A DNA stretch of 8,618 nucleotides, taken from Burkholderiales bacterium (GTDB taxonomy: Bacteria > Pseudomonadota > Gammaproteobacteria > Burkholderiales > Casimicrobiaceae). The position numbers were made by a program, and so were the translations under genes. Below the pieces are notes generated by a model. That model was given only the letters and a program-made list of their open reading frames with translations. It did no database searches and was not told the origin of the DNA. Below, one piece after another: positions 5,222 to 8,618 of this stretch (position 1 is the first letter of the stretch; every line of letters begins with the position of its first letter). The DNA is taken from contig JAITBX010000237.1 of the NCBI GenBank assembly GCA_031283405.1, forward strand, positions 1 through 8,618. The letters are read 5' to 3'.

Positions 5222-7218
5222 CCACAATCTTGTCTGTCCCGCCGCTCTCCGACATCACCGCCGTTTTCTCCGAAGACGGCCCGTTGGCGCAACATCTGCC
5301 GGGTTTTCGCTCACGTCCGGGTCAACAAGCGATGGCGCACACCATCGCCGAAGCCATCCGCGAACGCCGTTGCCTGATCGCCGAAGCCGGCACCGGCACC
5401 GGCAAAACGTTCGCTTACCTGGTTCCGGCGCTGATGGAAGGCGGCAAAGTCATCATTTCCACCGGCACCAAAACATTGCAGGATCAGCTTTTTGAACGCG
5501 ACCTGCCGCTGGTGCGGGACGCACTGAAACTGCCGTTATCGGTCACCTTACTCAAAGGGCGTAGCAATTATTTGTGTCTGCACCGGATTGCTCAAGCGCA
5601 ACACGAAGACCTGTTTCCCTCGAAACAGGACGCCCGACACCTGAAAGCCATCGTCTCGTTCGCGCGCACCACAACGCGCGGCGACCGCAGCGAACTTGCC
5701 AACATTCCCGACCACGCCGGAATCTGGCCGCTGGTCACTTCGACCCGCGACAACTGCCTCGGCACTCATTGCGCGTACTTCGACGATTGCTTCGTGATGA
5801 AAGCACGCAAAGAAGCGTTGGACGCCGATGTAGTCGTGATCAACCACCATCTGTTTTTCGCCGATGCGCTGTTGCGCGAAGAGGGCTTGAACGAATTGCT
5901 GCCCGCCTGCAACACTGTGATTCTCGACGAAGCGCATCAATTGCCCGACATCGCCACCGTTTTTTTCGGCGATCGCATCGGCGGCGCGCAATTACTTGAA
6001 CTGGCGCGCGATGCCGAAATCGCCATCCGCACCAACGCCAATGATCTCGCCGAACTGCTTGCCCGCATCGACCGGCTGGCGCCGGCGATCCGGCAACTGC
6101 GTCTGGCCGCCGGAGAATTTCCGGGCAAGTTTCCCGCTTCGCGGCTTCTGTTGTTACCGGCTTTTGCCGAAGCGCTGCAAACGTTGACGAAAATACTCGA
6201 TGAAACCGCCTCCGACTTGGGAACCGTCGCCGAGCGCAGCGAAGACCTCGGCATGATCGCCGCCCGCGCGCAAACCTTGTCGCGCGCGCTGCAACAATGG
6301 TGCGAGATCGATGAAACTGCCGACGAAGAGAACGAAGACAAAGCGCCGCTGGTTCGTTGGGCTGATATTTCGCCGCGCGGTTGGCAATTGCACGCATCGC
6401 CGCTGTCGGTTGCGCCGATCTTTCGGAACTTCATCGAAAATTCGGCACGAAGTTGGATTCTAACTTCCGCGACCTTATCGGTCGCCGGACAATTCACCCA
6501 CTACCAGCACGAATTGGGATTGGAGAGCGCCCAGACCGCGCGTTGGGACAGCCCCTTCGACTACGAACATCAGGCGCTTTTGTATGTGCCGACGGGATTG
6601 CCGCTGCCGAATTCAAAAGAACACACCGACGCCGTGATCGACGCCGCGTTGCCGGTGCTGACGGCAAGCCGTGGCCGCGCGTTTTTATTGTTCACAACAT
6701 ACCGCGCGTTGCAACATGCACACCAGCGATTGCAAACGGCTTTTGTCGAACGCGCTTGGGACTGGCCGCTGCTTGTTCAAGGCGAGGCTTCGCGCTCGGA
6801 ACTGCTGGAACGTTTTCGCATGGAAAAAAATGCTGTGCTGCTCGGCGCCGCCAGCTTCTGGGAAGGCGTTGACGTGGCCGGCGACGCCTTGTCACTCGTG
6901 ATCATCGACAAACTGCCCTTCGCGCCGCCCGACGATCCGCTGCTCGCCGCCCGCCTCGAACATCTGAAAAAAAACGGCGGCGAACCATTCCGCGATTGGC
7001 AATTACCGCAAGCAGCCATCAGCCTTAAACAAGGCGCCGGTCGTTTAATTCGTACCGAAACCGACTACGGCGTGCTGATGATTACCGATCCGCGCCTCGT
7101 CGAAAAAGCTTACGGCAAACGCCTGTGGCGCAGCTTGCCGCCGATGAAACGAACGCGAGAACTGGAAGAAGTGGTGGCGTTTTTTGAAGACGAGAATCAG
7201 CGAGCGCAGCCAGGATAA
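5218..7218 (+). CDS. yoaA: YoaA/DinG-family iron-sulfur ATP-dependent DNA helicase
   Basis: This superfamily 2, XPD-like 5'-3' DNA helicase closely resembles E. coli YoaA, a repair helicase that works with the HolC (chi) subunit of DNA polymerase III. From TTG 5218 it has 666 residues (E. coli YoaA about 636). Walker A is AEAGTGTGKT (55-64). Four cysteines at 120, 180, 185 and 191 (NYLC; DNCLGTHCAYFDDC) form the expected iron-sulfur cluster site. Other motifs are DEAH 237-240, TSATLS near 416, SFWEGVDV 546-553 and QGAGRLIR 605-612. No truncation is visible. No ATG fits the start: similarity begins at about residue 19, before the first in-frame ATG. TTG 5218, sharing TTGA with the upstream stop, is the best choice, and TTG 5230 is an alternative. 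Neither has a clear ribosome binding site, so expression probably depends on translation of the gene before it. Confidence 0.93.
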   Translation: MTTILSVPPLSDITAVFSEDGPLAQHLPGFRSRPGQQAMAHTIAEAIRERRCLIAEAGTGTGKTFAYLVPALMEGGKVIISTGTKTLQDQLFERDLPLVRDALKLPLSVTLLKGRSNYLCLHRIAQAQHEDLFPSKQDARHLKAIVSFARTTTRGDRSELANIPDHAGIWPLVTSTRDNCLGTHCAYFDDCFVMKARKEALDADVVVINHHLFFADALLREEGLNELLPACNTVILDEAHQLPDIATVFFGDRIGGAQLLELARDAEIAIRTNANDLAELLARIDRLAPAIRQLRLAAGEFPGKFPASRLLLLPAFAEALQTLTKILDETASDLGTVAERSEDLGMIAARAQTLSRALQQWCEIDETADEENEDKAPLVRWADISPRGWQLHASPLSVAPIFRNFIENSARSWILTSATLSVAGQFTHYQHELGLESAQTARWDSPFDYEHQALLYVPTGLPLPNSKEHTDAVIDAALPVLTASRGRAFLLFTTYRALQHAHQRLQTAFVERAWDWPLLVQGEASRSELLERFRMEKNAVLLGAASFWEGVDVAGDALSLVIIDKLPFAPPDDPLLAARLEHLKKNGGEPFRDWQLPQAAISLKQGAGRLIRTETDYGVLMITDPRLVEKAYGKRLWRSLPPMKRTRELEEVVAFFEDENQRAQPG

Positions 7219-7237
7219 ACTACAGCATCTTTAGAGA

Positions 7238-7256
7238 AAGCTAACGTGAAGCTAAC
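7238..7256. repeat. Direct repeat AAGCTAAC in the convergent gap after yoaA
   Basis: AAGCTAAC occurs at 7238-7245 and 7249-7256, an 11-bp step of about one helical turn, in the 67-bp gap between two converging genes. AAAGCTA (7237-7243) is also complementary to TAGCTTT (7281-7287), giving a 7-bp stem with a long loop. There is no T-run after it, so no clear terminator is seen for either gene. The gap marks the boundary between GC-rich core genes and the AT-richer segment. Confidence 0.4.
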
Positions 7257-7285
7257 CGGCTGTCTGTACTAAGCATGGCATAGCT

Positions 7286-8098
7286 TTATAGGCTGCCAAC
7301 CGTGGATTTGAAGCGCGCGCGGTGTTTTTCCCTCGACGCCAACTCGCTAACTAAGAACGTGAGGCATTCCAACGTATCCGTTGCTTTCGCGAGGCACTCA
7401 GCTTCGGACAGAGAATGAACACCTTCACTCAAAACTTGATAGAGCCTTCCTAGAGGGTTTAAGCCATCGGGCTTTAGGTGGCTAGGTAATACGCTGTTTG
7501 CGATCTCGATCCTTTCTCTCATTAATGGGTTTCTTCTCAGTTCGGCAATTGCGTCAAGTGTTGGCTGGTCGCCTGAAGATTGTGCATCTTGTTGAACAAG
7601 ATCAAGAAGGCGGTCGATATTTTTTTCGACTACTCTGCGGAAATACGCGAACGCCCCGACGCCGTACCCGTGGTGCAGGCATATTGTAGCTTTCTCGTAA
7701 TTGTCAGCGTCTTCCTTCAAGAACCTTTGGAGAGTTTTGTTTCTAACCAGCTTCAAGCGCGGTAACTCGCCGCACTTTTGAAGGCGAATGTTTTCTTCAC
7801 CTAATTCTTGCTCAACCCAATATTCGCGATGCTCCTTTTTGCAAGTGACACAAGAAAATTTAAAGAATAATGGGCTGGATTTCATCTCAGCGAGTGAAAC
7901 ACTACCACCGCCTCTTGTACATTGACATAGAAACGTACGTTGCTTGTTGCAGGCATCACAATAGGTATCAATTTGGCCGATACACAGGCTGCTACGATTT
8001 ACCAATGGTCTCTTGAATTCGTACCATGAGTACAACGGCGCTGTTTCAAGGAACAACTTGATATCCGCTTCAGTAAGCACTTTCAAGGAAACAGACAT
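7286..8098 (-). CDS. Zinc-ribbon protein with DUF4145-like C-terminal half
   Basis: This 270-residue protein has no membrane segment or signal peptide. The N-terminal half contains two CxxC pairs, CDAC (47-50) and CVTC (83-86), which fit a zinc ribbon, with further cysteines at 39, 58 and 60 between or near them. The C-terminal half (about 130-260) is helical and resembles DUF4145: EKATICLHHGYGVGAFAYFRRVVEKNIDRLL (about 135-165, beginning near E135), then LYQVLSEGVHSLSEAECLAKA. DUF4145 domains often occur in restriction and other defence-type proteins, but no partner gene is present here. Base composition differs from its neighbours: 23 of 60 G+C at 7801-7860 against 36 of 60 at 6121-6180 in the helicase gene. 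The gene stands alone, convergent to yoaA. The start at 8098 has no strong ribosome binding site. It is probably acquired; a defence role is only a possibility. Confidence 0.75.
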   Translation of the reverse strand: MSVSLKVLTEADIKLFLETAPLYSWYEFKRPLVNRSSLCIGQIDTYCDACNKQRTFLCQCTRGGGSVSLAEMKSSPLFFKFSCVTCKKEHREYWVEQELGEENIRLQKCGELPRLKLVRNKTLQRFLKEDADNYEKATICLHHGYGVGAFAYFRRVVEKNIDRLLDLVQQDAQSSGDQPTLDAIAELRRNPLMRERIEIANSVLPSHLKPDGLNPLGRLYQVLSEGVHSLSEAECLAKATDTLECLTFLVSELASREKHRARFKSTVGSL

Positions 8099-8131
8099 AA
8101 CGATTCTTTTGAGAAATTAACGGATAAGTTA

Positions 8132-8155
8132 GCTCGCCTACCATAGGCGGGTCAA
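8132..8155 (-). promoter_or_regulatory. Candidate promoter with a dyad in the spacer, upstream of the zinc-ribbon gene
   Basis: On the minus strand, TTGACC (8155-8150) matches the -35 consensus at five of six positions. It is followed at once by CGCCTA-TGG-TAGGCG (8149-8135), a perfect 6-3-6 inverted repeat, and then by TAACTT, 18 bp from the -35, as a poor -10. The dyad therefore lies in the promoter spacer, a common operator position. It would also form a 9-bp hairpin (two wobbles) in RNA. The start codon at 8098 is about 30 bp downstream of the -10. The weak -10 limits confidence. Confidence 0.4.
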
Positions 8156-8209
8156 CTGCCAAGTTAAGCGGTTTGTCGGATGAGCTATTCAGAAAGCCGC
8201 CTGACTAAA

Positions 8210-8329
8210 CTATAGTAGTGCATAGCGATCAATATACCATGGCCACGGCAAAAAGAGCGTCACGACTCCCATAAATGCCGCAAGCCTCGTAAGTAGGATG
8301 AGCGGAGAGAATCCCAACAATTGAGGCAT
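8210..8329 (-). CDS. Doubtful 39-residue hydrophobic peptide
   Basis: An ATG at 8329 opens a 39-codon frame ending at 8210. The product starts MPQLLGFSPLILLTRLAAF and continues with a hydrophobic stretch ending PWPWYIDRYALL, so it could span a membrane once or twice. GGTGA lies about 12 nt before the ATG, too far for a convincing ribosome binding site. The same frame stays open upstream to a TTG at 8581, but that part looks non-coding. Small hydrophobic peptides of this size include type I toxins and small membrane regulators, but random AT-rich DNA also gives such frames. It lies on the same strand as, and 111 bp upstream of, the zinc-ribbon gene. Confidence 0.2.
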   Translation of the reverse strand: MPQLLGFSPLILLTRLAAFMGVVTLFLPWPWYIDRYALL

Positions 8330-8618
8330 TGACCCGTCGTCACCTATAGGCACGGTTTTTTGTTTCCCTTGAAGCCGCCGAGCATCGCAGGACAGCGCCG
8401 AAACAGGGCGAGAGATGTTCGAGCGATCCTCTGTTTTTTTCAGGATCGCGATTTCTCGAGCCCCGGCGCTATCCGAGAAGCGCAGGGAACCCGCGTAGCA
8501 GGCAGCGGAATGGGGAAGGTTTCTTTGGCGCGGTGGTACCTCGAATAAAAGCGTTGCGTTTTCAGCTTCCGAGCAACGCAAAATGGATTCTGCGGCTCCG
8601 CTCCGCTCCGCGCAGGAT
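8330..8618. other. Unassigned right end with short hairpins
   Basis: I see no convincing gene in these 289 bp. GCGATCCT (8423-8430) and AGGATCGC (8442-8449) form a perfect 8-bp stem whose 11-nt loop contains seven T residues. GCGTTGC (8551-8557) and GCAACGC (8573-8579) form a 7-bp stem with a 15-nt loop. ATTCTGCG (8587-8594) can pair with CGCAGGAT (8611-8618, one wobble) around a pentanucleotide repeat, but the window ends there. Open frames on both strands have no clear ribosome binding site or recognisable protein, and the density of short palindromes suggests dispersed intergenic repeat sequence. Confidence 0.5.
8595..8611. repeat. GCTCC pentanucleotide tandem repeat
   Basis: GCTCC is repeated three times without interruption (8595-8609) and followed by GC. 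It sits in the loop of a possible 8-bp hairpin (8587-8594 with 8611-8618) at the edge of the window. Short tandem repeats of this kind can vary in copy number by slippage. There is no gene here for it to affect within view. Confidence 0.6.

Noticed and set aside
8120..8170. Integron attC site
   Set aside because: One RYYYAAC-like core (GCTTAAC on the minus strand) is present, but no matching GTTRRRY core pairs with it at the right distance, and no integrase or second cassette is seen.
1..8618. CRISPR array, tRNA, rRNA or transposase
   Set aside because: No regularly spaced identical 25-40 bp repeats, cloverleaf-like segments, rRNA-like sequence or transposase motifs were seen on either strand.

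Overview
The window looks like a chromosomal segment of a betaproteobacterium with a fairly GC-rich genome. The main indicators are a small protein that resembles the DUF3460 family, which as far as I recall is largely betaproteobacterial, and close resemblance of the housekeeping genes to proteobacterial RlmL, SlyD and YoaA. This placement is inferred from sequence recall, not from a search.

Layout. Positions 1-231 are a regulatory-looking leader with phased CGATTGTG repeats, a perfect 12-bp palindrome and a T11 tract just before the start of an rlmL-like 23S rRNA methyltransferase gene (232-1419, +). A small DUF3460-like gene follows (1466-1660, +). Its stop codon lies inside an approximately 85-bp two-hairpin repeat (1657-1741), which fills the convergent gap to a minus-strand pair. 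That pair is a large membrane protein with a J-like domain, an RDD domain and TPR-like repeats (4273-2243), followed 10 bp later by a SlyD-type FKBP prolyl isomerase (2232-1762). A 252-bp divergent region (4274-4525) separates them from a plus-strand pair. This consists of an exported six-cysteine protein of unknown function (4526-5221) whose stop codon overlaps, as TTGA, the probable TTG start of a YoaA/DinG-type iron-sulfur DNA helicase (5218-7218).

The right end (7219-8618) is different in character. It holds one visibly AT-richer minus-strand gene (8098-7286), encoding a zinc-ribbon protein with a DUF4145-like C-terminal half. A good -35 element with a 6-3-6 dyad in the promoter spacer lies upstream of it. 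The remaining approximately 520 bp contains short hairpins, a pentanucleotide tandem repeat and at most a doubtful 39-codon membrane peptide. This part reads as accessory or repeat-rich DNA.

How the genes may work together. The rlmL gene serves ribosome maturation. SlyD and the J-like/RDD/TPR protein form a two-gene, chaperone-flavoured operon. The exported protein and the helicase appear translationally coupled although they act in different compartments. I see no tRNA, rRNA, CRISPR array, transposase or integrase. The most novel items are the J-like/RDD/TPR architecture, the exported-protein/helicase coupling, the repeat that supplies a stop codon, and the zinc-ribbon gene with its own operator-like promoter.
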